This document shows, one piece after another, positions 31,788 to 40,698 of a stretch of DNA of 47,629 bases. A program made the translations under genes and the position numbers. The stretch lies in the NCBI GenBank assembly GCA_028289365.1, contig JANQQM010000010.1, forward strand, positions 1-47,629, read 5' to 3'. This stretch comes from Salaquimonas sp. (GTDB taxonomy: Bacteria > Pseudomonadota > Alphaproteobacteria > Rhizobiales > Rhizobiaceae). Numbering within the stretch: the first letter of the stretch is position 1; each line of letters starts with the position of its first letter. Under the pieces are notes generated by a model. That model ran no database searches. It was not told the DNA's origin and saw nothing but the letters and a program-made list of their open reading frames with translations.

Positions 31788-32873
31788 CTAGGCAGCGCCG
31801 ATTACCCTGCCCTCAAGGGCAACGGTTTTCAGGATGGCATAGCAATCCGTTCCGGGCTTTAGCTTCATTTCTTCAATTGCAGCTCTTGTAACACTGGCTC
31901 GGATCGATTGATCCCCAACATTCAGCATGACCTCGGCAATGGGTGCTGTTGTCTCCAATATATCGACGACTTTCGCAGGCAGGACGTTCCGTGCGCTCAA
32001 TCCTTCTGGCGGTTTCAACGAGACAAGCACATCGCGCGGGCTGATCCGCAACCGGAGTTTGGCGCCGATCGGAAATGCATCACCTGTAAGGACCAGCCTG
32101 TGTTTCCCGACATCAACAAAACTCAGCCCATAGGCTTCGTCATTTCCGCTGACCACACCGGTCAAAAGGCTGCCGGTCATTCGCAGACCCGTCAAAGCAC
32201 CAATATCCTTGCTCGCCAGCAGCTCTGTAATCTCGCCGCTGGCAACGACACTGCCCTCCGCCATGACGACCAGGTTTGAAGCCAGCCTGGTCACCTCTGC
32301 CATTGAATGGCTCACATAGATCATCGCGATCCCGACATCATCACGAAGTTTCTCCAGGAATGGCAACACCTCCTCGCGCCGTTTGACATCAAGCGCTGAA
32401 AACGGCTCATCAAGCAGGAGTATGGACGGATCCGACATCAAGGCTCTGCCAATAGCGACACGCTGCGCTTCTCCCCCTGACAGGGTGTGCGGCCGCCTGT
32501 CTTCTAGATGGTCGATCCCCAGGATGGAGACGACCTGTTCATAGCCAATTTTCGACTTTCGCTTTCCAGCCCAGTTTCCATAGGTGATGTTTGAACGGAC
32601 ACTCATATGGTTGAACAAGCCCGCATCCTGGAAAACCACACCGATCTTTCGGCTACCTGGATCGAGGTCTATCCCCGCTTCGGAATCAAACAGCGTTCGG
32701 CCATTAACCTCAATTTTGCCGGTTTCCGGCTGTTCCAGTCCGGCGATCATTCTGATGACGCTTGATTTGCCCGCACCCGATGGTCCGAAAAGTGCCGTAA
32801 TCCCGCGTCCCGCATTAAAATTCACGTTCAACGGAAACGCGCCGACCTTGCCCTTTATGTTCAGTTCAATCAT
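31788..32873 (-). CDS. modC: Molybdate ABC transporter, ATP-binding protein
   Basis: This 361-residue ATPase has Walker A GPSGAGKSS, signature LSGGEAQRVAIG, Walker B ILLLDEPFSAL and the switch histidine in YVSHS. A C-terminal Mop/TOBE region at about 290-358 (LSARNVLPAKVVDIL, then VGDQSIRASVT) is typical of ModC and binds molybdate. It is the last gene of modABC, with its ATG overlapping the modB end by eight bases. Confidence 0.95.
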   Translation of the reverse strand: MIELNIKGKVGAFPLNVNFNAGRGITALFGPSGAGKSSVIRMIAGLEQPETGKIEVNGRTLFDSEAGIDLDPGSRKIGVVFQDAGLFNHMSVRSNITYGNWAGKRKSKIGYEQVVSILGIDHLEDRRPHTLSGGEAQRVAIGRALMSDPSILLLDEPFSALDVKRREEVLPFLEKLRDDVGIAMIYVSHSMAEVTRLASNLVVMAEGSVVASGEITELLASKDIGALTGLRMTGSLLTGVVSGNDEAYGLSFVDVGKHRLVLTGDAFPIGAKLRLRISPRDVLVSLKPPEGLSARNVLPAKVVDILETTAPIAEVMLNVGDQSIRASVTRAAIEEMKLKPGTDCYAILKTVALEGRVIGAA

Positions 32874-33558
32874 GGCGGCGCTGCCTTTGGCCGATAATGC
32901 GGTCGGAAAACCATTCCGAAATCAGCACCGCCACAATCGAGATTACGACCGAGATGACGATCAGGATGATTGCCGCCCTGTCGCCATCCGGACTTTGCAA
33001 CAGGGAGTATACCGCCAGGGACAGGGTTCGCGTCTCTCCGGGGATATTGGAGACAAACGTAATCGTCGCACCGAATTCCCCCAAGGCCTTGGCGAATCCC
33101 AGCACGGCACCGGCGACAATTCCCGGCAACGCCATTGGCAGGCTGATCGTCGCGAAATTGACCAATCTGCCAGCACCGAGCGTCGACGCAATCGCCGGCA
33201 ATTGCGGATCGATTGCCTCAAATGCCTGCCGGATCGGCCGCATTACGAGCGGGAATGCCATGACACCTGCCGCGAGTGCTGCACCGGTCCACCGAAAACC
33301 AAACTCAATCCCGGCCTGGCCGAGCAATCGGCCAAGCGGTGCAGCCGGTCCGAAGGCAATCAACAGCATATATCCGGTCACTACCGGTGGCAGGACAAGC
33401 GGAACATGAAACAAGGCGCTAACAAAGGCTTTTCCCGCAATTCTTGTCCGGTGCAACCACCAAGCCGCCCAGATTGCAATTGGAACCACGAAGGCCATCG
33501 CGGCAAGCGAAACCTTCAGGGACAGGGCAACGATTTCTATTATCTGACCAGATTCCAT
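32866..33558 (-). CDS. modB: Molybdate ABC transporter, permease
   Basis: From ATG 33558 (overlapping the modA TGA as TGATG) it has 230 residues. A TTG one codon earlier gives the alternative start. Five to six helices are visible, beginning IVALSLKVSLAAMAFVVPIAIWAAW. The permease EAA-loop signature ATISLPMALPGIVAGAVLGFAKALGEFGAT contacts ModC. The MRPIRQAFEAIDPQL stretch also belongs to the permease loop region. Overlaps at both ends show tight coupling with modA and modC. Confidence 0.95.
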   Translation of the reverse strand: MESGQIIEIVALSLKVSLAAMAFVVPIAIWAAWWLHRTRIAGKAFVSALFHVPLVLPPVVTGYMLLIAFGPAAPLGRLLGQAGIEFGFRWTGAALAAGVMAFPLVMRPIRQAFEAIDPQLPAIASTLGAGRLVNFATISLPMALPGIVAGAVLGFAKALGEFGATITFVSNIPGETRTLSLAVYSLLQSPDGDRAAIILIVISVVISIVAVLISEWFSDRIIGQRQRRHD

Positions 33559-34337
33559 CAATTCTCGGCAGGTACAAGGTTGGAAAATCCCGACTGTCGC
33601 AACAATGCCTGTGCAGTCTCACCGCCGAGAAATTCCAGGAATTTTGTTGCATCAGCCGAACCGTTTCTAATTTCACCGGCAGGATACACAATTGGCGGAT
33701 GCGAACTGTCGGCAAATTCAAAGCCGGTATGCAATGCAGGCTCTAACGGAATATCTGAACCATAGACAATCGCGGCCTGCACATCTCCGCGCGCTGCCAT
33801 TTTCAAGGCAACGCGAACATTTTCGGTGAAAACTGCGTTTCGCCTGACTTCCTCCCATATTCCCAGGCTTTCGAGCGCTGCCTTTGCGTAACGGCCCGCC
33901 GGAACTGTTTCCGGATCCGCCATGGCAAACCGCCCGCCGTCCAGCAAGCTTTTCGGATCACTGACAGGAGCTTCAGATTTTGCAACGGCAATGTCGAGTT
34001 GATTTCCGGCGATCAGTGTAACGTCTTCCGCTTGCACAAGGTTTCGTTCCACCAGATAATCCATCCAGAGCAAGTCTGCAGAGACGAATATGTCTGCCGG
34101 CGCCCCTGCTTCAATCTGCCTTGCCAGCACGGATGAGCCGGCGGTTGAAAGAACCACGCTGCAGCCGCAGATCGGTTCAAAGGCGCTGATAATCTCTTCC
34201 ATGACGTTTTGCATACTGGCGGCAGCGAATACGGTCAGCCGTGTCTCGCTACGCAGGGGACCGCCCAGCCAGATGACAAAAATCATGGACAGCAGACAGA
34301 ATTTTGCCAGACGGACAGCTGGGTGAATTGATCCCAT
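33558..34337 (-). CDS. modA: Molybdate ABC transporter, substrate-binding protein
   Basis: This 259-residue periplasmic protein has a signal peptide (about 10-30, ending GGPLRSE) and the ModA pattern LTVFAAASMQNVMEEI, FSTAGSSVLARQIEAGAPADIF-type and FAMADPETVPAGRYAKAALE. The Ser and Ala/Thr residues of these segments form the oxyanion pocket. A single disulfide pair CGCS may form. The upstream 97 bases hold the operon promoter and a hairpin-forming stretch, but no ModE box is recognised. Confidence 0.95.
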   Translation of the reverse strand: MGSIHPAVRLAKFCLLSMIFVIWLGGPLRSETRLTVFAAASMQNVMEEIISAFEPICGCSVVLSTAGSSVLARQIEAGAPADIFVSADLLWMDYLVERNLVQAEDVTLIAGNQLDIAVAKSEAPVSDPKSLLDGGRFAMADPETVPAGRYAKAALESLGIWEEVRRNAVFTENVRVALKMAARGDVQAAIVYGSDIPLEPALHTGFEFADSSHPPIVYPAGEIRNGSADATKFLEFLGGETAQALLRQSGFSNLVPAEN

Positions 34338-34434
34338 TATCCGGAATTCCCTGAGAAACTACATCAACTGCCGCACAATGCATCCGGCAAGCAACAGTTG
34401 CAACAATATCAGTGTGGGTACCGATTTGTCGCTG

Positions 34435-35088
34435 CTAACCCCGTTTCAAGGCTGACGCTTCCCTGGCCAGCTTCTCGATACCGCCCCAGTCATCTTCATC
34501 GATCAGTTTTTTCGGCGCTACCCAGGACCCGCCGACACACAGCACATTGGGCAGTGCCAGATAATCTGGCGCATTGGCAAGCGAGACACCGCCGGTTGGA
34601 CAGATCTTGAAACGGGGCAGCGGCGAGGATAGCGCTTTCAGATAGGGTGCGCCGCCGGCTACCGATGCGGGGAAAAACTTCACGTGGACATAACCGCGCT
34701 CACCAAGTTCCATCATTTCGCTTGCGGTTGCCGTCCCGGGCAATAGCGGAAGCGGGCCATCATCAGCCGCATTGAGCAATTTGGAGGAGGCACCGGGGCT
34801 GACCATGAATTTCGCGCCGGCCTTTTCCACTGCAGCGATCTGAGCCGCATCCAAAACGGTTCCAGCGCCCGGAATGGCACCTTCCACATCGGCGGCAATT
34901 GCACTCAGGCAATCCAGTGCACGCGCAGTGCGCAGGGTGACCTCGATAGCCGGCAGTCCACCCGCAACCAGCGCCCGTGCCATTTGCACCGCTTTTTTCG
35001 GATCGTCGACAATGACCACCGGTATTACCGGAGCTGCCATCATCAGACCTTCGAGCTGACTTTGCTTATCAAATTGTTTTTTGTTCAT
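34435..35088 (-). CDS. eda: 2-keto-3-deoxy-6-phosphogluconate (KDPG) aldolase
   Basis: From ATG 35088, preceded by GGGGA five bases earlier, the protein has 217 residues, the usual length for the family. It cleaves KDPG to pyruvate and glyceraldehyde-3-phosphate in the Entner-Doudoroff pathway. Catalytic Glu is in AIEVTLRTARALD, and the Schiff-base Lys is in VKFFPAS. CPTGGVSLANAPDYL and LCVGGSWV form the phosphate site. No edd gene is adjacent. It stands alone, divergent from the aroQ-like gene. Confidence 0.92.
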   Translation of the reverse strand: MNKKQFDKQSQLEGLMMAAPVIPVVIVDDPKKAVQMARALVAGGLPAIEVTLRTARALDCLSAIAADVEGAIPGAGTVLDAAQIAAVEKAGAKFMVSPGASSKLLNAADDGPLPLLPGTATASEMMELGERGYVHVKFFPASVAGGAPYLKALSSPLPRFKICPTGGVSLANAPDYLALPNVLCVGGSWVAPKKLIDEDDWGGIEKLAREASALKRG

Positions 35089-35282
35089 GGTGTCCCCATA
35101 CAAGAGCAGATTGCGGAATGCAAAAGCCATTCATCAAATTCGTAAATTGTTGAGAGAACCCAATAGCCAAACTGGCGGCGGTTTCCAACAGGCTTGTCGC
35201 AATTGCCGAGACAGGGCTTTCGATTCAATGCCATTCCTGCTAGATCGCTGATCATCAACAGCCTGGCAATCCGGAGGCAGAC

Positions 35283-35714
35283 GTGTCGAAATCAGTATTG
35301 ATCATCAACGGGCCGAACTTGAACATTCTCGGTAATCGCGAGCCTGAAAAATACGGCAATCACACACTGGCCCAAATCGAGAGCGACTGTGCCGAACATG
35401 GCAAGAAACTCGGATTGTCGACAGAGTTCTTCCAGGATAACTCGGAAGGCGCCATTGTTACCGCCATTCAGAACGCGTTCGGTGTTCACGATGCAATTGT
35501 CATTAATGGCGGGGCCTACAGCCATACTTCCATTGCGATCAGGGATGCCCTGGCTGCAGTCAACCTGCCGGTTTACGAGATCCATCTGACTAATATTTAC
35601 GCCCGCGAACCCTTTCGCCATCACTCCTATATATCGGATGTCGCAAAGGCCGTTATTTGTGGCTTGGGCGGACTTGGTTATCGGGCTGCACTGGATTCGA
35701 TTGCAAGCAGCTGA
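35283..35714 (+). CDS. aroQ: Type II 3-dehydroquinate dehydratase
   Basis: This 143-residue dodecameric-type enzyme dehydrates 3-dehydroquinate to 3-dehydroshikimate. The start is GTG 35283, supported by GGAGG five bases upstream. Visible residues are Asn12 in NGPNLNILG, Tyr24 (general base) in REPEKYG, Asn75 and His81 in INGGAYSHTSIAIRD, His101 in EIHLTN, and Arg108/Arg112 in YAREPFRHHS. The usual NPGAYTH is NGGAYSH here, so a near-invariant Pro is Gly. Its place among sugar genes, away from accB/accC where rhizobial aroQ often lies, hints at a second, possibly catabolic copy. Confidence 0.9.
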   Translation: MSKSVLIINGPNLNILGNREPEKYGNHTLAQIESDCAEHGKKLGLSTEFFQDNSEGAIVTAIQNAFGVHDAIVINGGAYSHTSIAIRDALAAVNLPVYEIHLTNIYAREPFRHHSYISDVAKAVICGLGGLGYRAALDSIASS

Positions 35715-35756
35715 TTAGAACACTTGAATCGGTGTCGCAGAATTCCGCTGACAGCA

Positions 35757-37034
35757 CTATCGGATCAGGATTGCCCGGAAATCGTTGACATTGGTTCCGG
35801 TCGGACCCGGAACAAACAAACCATCGATTCTCGAAAACGCAGTCCAGGCGTCATTGTTTGAAAGCATTGACGCAGGATCGAGGCCAGCTTCCCGCATTCG
35901 CTTGGTTGTCGCAATATCGGCAAAGGCCCCGGCATTATCCTCGGAACCGTCAATCCCATCGGTATCGGCAGCAAGCGCATGGATTGTGCCGATAATTGCG
36001 TTATCGGCAAGTTCTTCAATACCGGAAGCAAATGACAACAGGAATTCCGTGTTTCTCCCGCCCTTGCCATTGCCTGCCAGCGTCACCGTTGTTTCGCCGC
36101 CCGACAGAATCACGACAGGTCGTTCGAATGGCCGGTTCCGCAAGGCCACCTCCCGCGCAATTGCCGAATGGACCTTTCCGACTTCCCGCGCCTCGCCTTC
36201 CACCGCATCAGACAATATGACGGCGTCTACACCCTGTGATTTCGCATAGTCCGCAGCAGCCTCGAGCGATACGGCACCCGAGGCTATCACAATGGTTTCA
36301 TTGCCGATCAGCTTCGGGTCGTCCGGCTTGGGACATGCCGCTTCCGGGCTTTCCAGATGCCGGATAACACTTTCGGGCAGATCAAGCTTGTACTGGTTGA
36401 CGAGCGAAATCGCCTGTTCCCGGGTGGACCAATCGGCCACCGTCGGACCGGAAGCCACTTGCGCGGGATCGTCGCCCGGAATATCGGAGACAATCAGGCT
36501 GACCACTTTCGCCGGATAGGCGGCGACTGACAATCTTCCGCCCTTGATCCTGGAAATATGCTTACGAATGGCATTCATCGCCTGGATTGGAGCACCACTT
36601 GCCAGCAACGCCTCGTTGACGGCGATCTCATCTTCGAAGGACAATTCACCGGCCGGTGCAGGCAGCAATGCCGAACCACCGCCGCAAACCAGCGCGACGA
36701 CAAGATCATCCGCAGTCAGATCGGATACAGCCGCCAATAGTCTGCGGGAAGCCTCGAGACCATTTTTGTCAGGAACCGGATGGGAAGCTTCAAGCACCTC
36801 GATCTGCTGGCAGTCTTCCCCAAACCCGTATCTGGTAACAACAACGCCTTCCAGATTGTCATCCCACAGACGCTCGAATGCCGACGCCATCTGGGCGGCT
36901 CCCTTGCCTGCGCCGATAACAATCGTTCTTCCCTTCGGCTTTGGAGGAAGATGGTTTGCGATACACTTTTCCGGATCCGCAGCTGCAATTGCAGCATCAA
37001 ACATCCCGGTCAGCAGGCTCTTGGGGTCGATCAT
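35757..37034 (-). CDS. Glycerate 2-kinase (MOFRL/GckA type)
   Basis: From ATG 37034 it has 425 residues. A GTG at 37064 would add ten, and neither has a strong ribosome site. The enzyme phosphorylates D-glycerate to 2-phosphoglycerate. The N-terminal DUF4147 domain has IVIGAGKGAAQMA and ALVCGGGSALLPAPAG. The C-terminal MOFRL domain has VILSGGETTVTLAGNGKGGRNTEF and LAADTDGIDGSEDNAGA. It follows the mutarotase gene by about 85 bases on the same strand, so it is likely the last gene of the sugar operon and would feed a C3 acid into glycolysis. Confidence 0.9.
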   Translation of the reverse strand: MIDPKSLLTGMFDAAIAAADPEKCIANHLPPKPKGRTIVIGAGKGAAQMASAFERLWDDNLEGVVVTRYGFGEDCQQIEVLEASHPVPDKNGLEASRRLLAAVSDLTADDLVVALVCGGGSALLPAPAGELSFEDEIAVNEALLASGAPIQAMNAIRKHISRIKGGRLSVAAYPAKVVSLIVSDIPGDDPAQVASGPTVADWSTREQAISLVNQYKLDLPESVIRHLESPEAACPKPDDPKLIGNETIVIASGAVSLEAAADYAKSQGVDAVILSDAVEGEAREVGKVHSAIAREVALRNRPFERPVVILSGGETTVTLAGNGKGGRNTEFLLSFASGIEELADNAIIGTIHALAADTDGIDGSEDNAGAFADIATTKRMREAGLDPASMLSNNDAWTAFSRIDGLFVPGPTGTNVNDFRAILIR

Positions 37035-37118
37035 GGTTTTGGTTACGATCCGTAAATTAGTCACGCAAGCTTTACGGGATGAGTATCTTTGCTCTGTGCA
37101 GCGGTCAACACTGCTGAC

Positions 37119-38135
37119 CTAGGCTGCATCATGCTGGAAACGATATTCCGTTTCCTGGACATATTGCTCGCCTGGCCGCAACACGGCTTGCGGATAGTCC
37201 GGATGATTGGGAGAATCGGGCCAGATCTGTGGCTCAAGACAAAATCCGGCACGCGGGCCGTAACGTCTTCCGCTCAGCCCATTGACCGGGACATCGAGCT
37301 TGTTTGCATCATAAAACTGGATGCCGGGTTCAGTGGTGGAAACCAGCATCTCAATTCCGCTCGACCTGCATATTACCTGTGCCACCTCTGTCACAGACCT
37401 GCGCGCCGGCGCCAGACAGAAATTATGGTCATACCTGGCGAGCTCGTCATTATCCACAAGTCTAATCGGTCGTAATTCACGAAAATCATAAACCGTACCG
37501 GCTACTGGTTGGGGTTCACCCAGGGGTATTGCTTCCTCATCGACCGGAAGGAACTGGTCTGCATCGATCCGCAATTCATGGTCAAGGATGTCGCCCTCGC
37601 CGGCAAGATTGAAATAGCTGTGATGGGCAAGATTAATCAGCGTCGCCGCATCACATACCGCCTCATACCGGATACACAGCCGCCCCTCGGCCTTCAACTG
37701 GAAGATCGCCTTTATTTCACACTCGCCGGGAAATCCCATCTCGCCATCCGGATCGGTGATTTCCAGGACTGCGCTGTCATTTGTGATTTCGCCAAACCGC
37801 CAATTTCTTGTGCCCAGCGAGTTTGATCCGCCGTGGAGTGTGTGTTTGCTAAGGAAATTCTGATCGCACTGATATTCGTTTCCATCCAGTACGAACCGGC
37901 CATTGGCGATCCGGTTGGCATACCGGCCAGCCGTGGAACCAAAAAACCTGGAATGCTCCGGATAATCATCGAACTGCTCGAAACCCAGCACGAGCGGAAA
38001 CGCGAAACCGTCAAGACGCAGATCCTGCACGACACAGCCCCAGGAAAGCAAATTCATCGTCAGACCGCCGCCGGTCAGCGTGACCCGCTCGACAGGGTTA
38101 CCGTCCGGTGTTGTTCCGAAAATCTCTCTTTTCAT
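37119..38135 (-). CDS. Aldose 1-epimerase family mutarotase
   Basis: From ATG 38135 it has 338 residues. An open frame extends 132 bases upstream into the Gfo gene but lacks a good start. The family interconverts alpha and beta sugar anomers. The sugar-pocket histidines are in KHTLHGGSN and NLAHHSYFNLAGEG, and the catalytic Glu is in GFCLEPQIWPDS. The NHPDYPQAVLRPGEQY tail is characteristic. Similar mutarotases (YihR) accompany sulfoquinovose catabolism, but ordinary GalM also fits. It lies 34 bases after the Gfo gene. Confidence 0.9.
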   Translation of the reverse strand: MKREIFGTTPDGNPVERVTLTGGGLTMNLLSWGCVVQDLRLDGFAFPLVLGFEQFDDYPEHSRFFGSTAGRYANRIANGRFVLDGNEYQCDQNFLSKHTLHGGSNSLGTRNWRFGEITNDSAVLEITDPDGEMGFPGECEIKAIFQLKAEGRLCIRYEAVCDAATLINLAHHSYFNLAGEGDILDHELRIDADQFLPVDEEAIPLGEPQPVAGTVYDFRELRPIRLVDNDELARYDHNFCLAPARRSVTEVAQVICRSSGIEMLVSTTEPGIQFYDANKLDVPVNGLSGRRYGPRAGFCLEPQIWPDSPNHPDYPQAVLRPGEQYVQETEYRFQHDAA

Positions 38136-38169
38136 GATGTTGTCCGAACGATTGTCATAATCGAACCTC

Positions 38170-39291
38170 TCACACCGCCAGGGAGATTTTTTTCGTTTGC
38201 AGAAAGTCCTGGAAGTCGATCGCCTGTCCTGTCCTGGCAGATTGTTCGGCCGCCTGACCCATCGCAACCGACATCAACCCTTCCCGGATGCCCACAACGG
38301 GGTTTCCGCCATGCCTGACCATTTCGAGGAATTTCTGATGTTGAAAGAAGGTCGAACCATGATGGTCCCCAGCCGCAAGGATGGAATGATCCACTTCTAC
38401 CGGCTCGCAAACCACGCGCTTGTCCGCCCGATAGGCAAATTCGATTTCCGCCTCGCGCTCGACACCATCAGCAGAAAACCGTGAGGGGCCCGGTACACGT
38501 GCCTCGATCACGGCTTCATTGCCAATCACCGTCACCCGTTCTTGCCAGGGCGAAGCTTCGGCGAACATGCATAGTTCCAACATCGACCGCACGCCGTTTT
38601 CGAAGTCCACCACAACATAAGCATTGTCGAGTATGTCCGGCTTCACACCACCATATTCTTCATCGACATGGTTCACATTCATGCCGCCTGACGCATAAAT
38701 CCGTATCGGTTCGCTCTGCGATAAAAGCCGCATCAGATCGAAGAAATGACAGCATTTCTCCACCAGCGTGCCACCGGTTTTTTCATTGAACCGGTTCCAA
38801 TCGCCATGTTTCGCCAGAAACGGATACCGATATTCGCGGATCGAGATCATCTGGACGTGGCCTGCATCGCCGTCACGTAGCGCATCGATCAGCCGCGTCA
38901 CTGGCGCGATATAACGATATTCCATCGCTACCCAGACTGGCGCAGAACGACCCGCAAATCGGTCGGCAATTACCTCGCATTCCTGCAGGGAAATCCCCAA
39001 TGGCTTTTCAGCGAGGATGGGCAGATCGCTGTCAGCCAGCTCCATCAGCAAATCATGATGGGTATGATTTGGTGAAGCAATCACCAGCGCATCACAATCG
39101 CCTTTGGCCAGTAAATCGCCAACATTGGCAAAGGACCTGCAATTGCCGCCGGCGAGCGCCATGGCCTGCTCGATATTCTCCTTGATTGGATCGGTGACAG
39201 CGACGACTTCTGCGCCCTCGAGCAGGTTGATATTGCGGATGTGTTCGCCACCCATCATGCCGCATCCGATAATTCCGTATTTGATGTTCAT
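38170..39291 (-). CDS. Gfo/Idh/MocA family NAD-dependent protein, possible sulfoquinovosidase
   Basis: From ATG 39291 it has 373 residues. An upstream extension to 39399 is rejected as it lies inside the isomerase gene. The N-terminal Rossmann fold has IIGCGMMG (8-14), and LAEKPLG (94-99) supplies the catalytic Lys96. A mixed C-terminal domain follows, with NRFNEKTGGTLVEKCCHFFD. By family it is an NAD-linked sugar dehydrogenase such as inositol 2-dehydrogenase. I recall that an NAD-dependent sulfoquinovosidase family is also related to Gfo/Idh/MocA proteins, so in this operon it may release sulfoquinovose from its glycerol conjugate. This is inference. Confidence 0.82.
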   Translation of the reverse strand: MNIKYGIIGCGMMGGEHIRNINLLEGAEVVAVTDPIKENIEQAMALAGGNCRSFANVGDLLAKGDCDALVIASPNHTHHDLLMELADSDLPILAEKPLGISLQECEVIADRFAGRSAPVWVAMEYRYIAPVTRLIDALRDGDAGHVQMISIREYRYPFLAKHGDWNRFNEKTGGTLVEKCCHFFDLMRLLSQSEPIRIYASGGMNVNHVDEEYGGVKPDILDNAYVVVDFENGVRSMLELCMFAEASPWQERVTVIGNEAVIEARVPGPSRFSADGVEREAEIEFAYRADKRVVCEPVEVDHSILAAGDHHGSTFFQHQKFLEMVRHGGNPVVGIREGLMSVAMGQAAEQSARTGQAIDFQDFLQTKKISLAV

Positions 39292-39298
39292 TATTGGC

Positions 39299-40693
39299 TC
39301 ATAGCTCCAGAACCGAAAGATTAAGCGCAGCAGCCACCCGCCGCAAATTTTCAGAATGATCGCCATAGACGAGCGCAATATGATGCTCAAGGCCTGCACC
39401 GATCATGTCTGTAAGGACAGATTTGGTGCCACTGTCAAACCGGACGACGCCGGATGTTCCAGTAAACGCCATGTCGCGCTCAAGGATTTCGCCCGAACCG
39501 ATCACCATGAAGGTGTTTCCTCGCGCCTGACTGATGCGCATGAAAGTCACCCGGCCGGGTTTCAGCGGAAACTCGTACAGAAGTGGCATCTTCCTGTTGG
39601 TATGGATGGTCGCAACCGGCTCTTCACCCGCCGCAGCCATGGATATCGGCGCCTGACCGCAATGCCAGACAACACCGGTATCATCGTCAACATCCATATC
39701 GACAACATCTGCCAGAAATACCGGCGCATTCGCGGTCCGCTGCAGAAGTAGTTGCGTCAATGCACCATAAACGTCAGCTTCACACGCACAAGGCACGCGC
39801 TTTTCGCCCAACATCGACACCGGCCCGCAGACGGCACCGCCATATTCGGTAAAGGTTTCCGGCCAGCATCGAATGGCAAACGCATCATGCCCCCCGGATT
39901 TTCGCAGTTGATCAAGTGCAACTTTCAGCCGCAAAGATCGATCAAGTTGGGTCTGGTCGACTTCCTCAAGGCCACGCAATTGTCTGCCAGCCAACCCCTT
40001 TGTCTCAACAACTTGGTCAGGTCCCAGATCATTCGCGGCGGTAAACAACTCATCAAGTGCGATTTCATCAATTTCGACGCCGGCAAGCGCCGATAAGGCA
40101 TCGCGATCATAGGCGCAGGTATCAAATCCTACCGGGTGCTCGCCAATCCTGCCGATTCTTGCGCCCGCCAAGGACGATGCAATCGCCTGCGCTTCCTCGT
40201 CCACCGCTGCAGCCCCGGATTTGGGCGCAATCGGCTCAATGCGAGACTCAGGCATTACCGCATCACTAATTCGCGCCAGGATATCTTCGTCCTGCGGGGA
40301 ACCATAGACATATGAAAAAGCGCGATCTCGCAATCCCAGCGCATGGCTGGCGAGGTTGAGACCGCAAAACGAGTTTAGCCGCAATCGGCCTCCGATACGG
40401 GGTTCGGGCACAGACCAGATCGCCAGATGGCCCGGAAACCTCTCGCCAACTTCACAAATCATCGCGGCATCGGTAAAGGTCACCTGCAGCACTAAGATCG
40501 TATCAACCTTGCGCTCAATCAGGCTAGCCAGCGCTGACTGCGCGGCATCCGTATCCATCAACAATTCACGCGGACCAACCAGTTCCAAACCGGCCTTGTC
40601 CAGCACGCCCAGCATCGCCGCAAGTGTTTCTTCGGCGAACGCTACGTCAAATGTTGGGCGGCCAAGCGCCAATAATCCAACAGTACGGGCCAT
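39299..40693 (-). CDS. L-fucose/L-arabinose isomerase family protein
   Basis: This 464-residue protein aligns with the FucI/AraA-type fold and lacks any YihS-like feature. Probable metal ligands are Glu305 in CACEADVYGAL, Asp329 in FLADVVDMD and His344 in WHCGQAP, as in the Mn2+-dependent isomerases that convert aldoses to ketoses. In this operon it would turn an aldose into the ketose used by the kinase. It sits five bases after the aldolase gene. I recall a sulfoquinovose pathway variant using an isomerase of this kind. The substrate is not proven. Confidence 0.8.
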   Translation of the reverse strand: MARTVGLLALGRPTFDVAFAEETLAAMLGVLDKAGLELVGPRELLMDTDAAQSALASLIERKVDTILVLQVTFTDAAMICEVGERFPGHLAIWSVPEPRIGGRLRLNSFCGLNLASHALGLRDRAFSYVYGSPQDEDILARISDAVMPESRIEPIAPKSGAAAVDEEAQAIASSLAGARIGRIGEHPVGFDTCAYDRDALSALAGVEIDEIALDELFTAANDLGPDQVVETKGLAGRQLRGLEEVDQTQLDRSLRLKVALDQLRKSGGHDAFAIRCWPETFTEYGGAVCGPVSMLGEKRVPCACEADVYGALTQLLLQRTANAPVFLADVVDMDVDDDTGVVWHCGQAPISMAAAGEEPVATIHTNRKMPLLYEFPLKPGRVTFMRISQARGNTFMVIGSGEILERDMAFTGTSGVVRFDSGTKSVLTDMIGAGLEHHIALVYGDHSENLRRVAAALNLSVLEL

Positions 40694-40698
40694 GTATC

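Noticed and set aside
34338-34434. Hairpin-forming stretch before modA as a possible molybdenum riboswitch
   Set aside because: At under 100 bases and lacking any conserved core I could recognise, it is probably only an operon promoter region.
38136-38267. Extension of the mutarotase start into the Gfo gene
   Set aside because: The extra residues are Arg-rich antisense-like filler, and the family N-terminus begins at ATG 38135.
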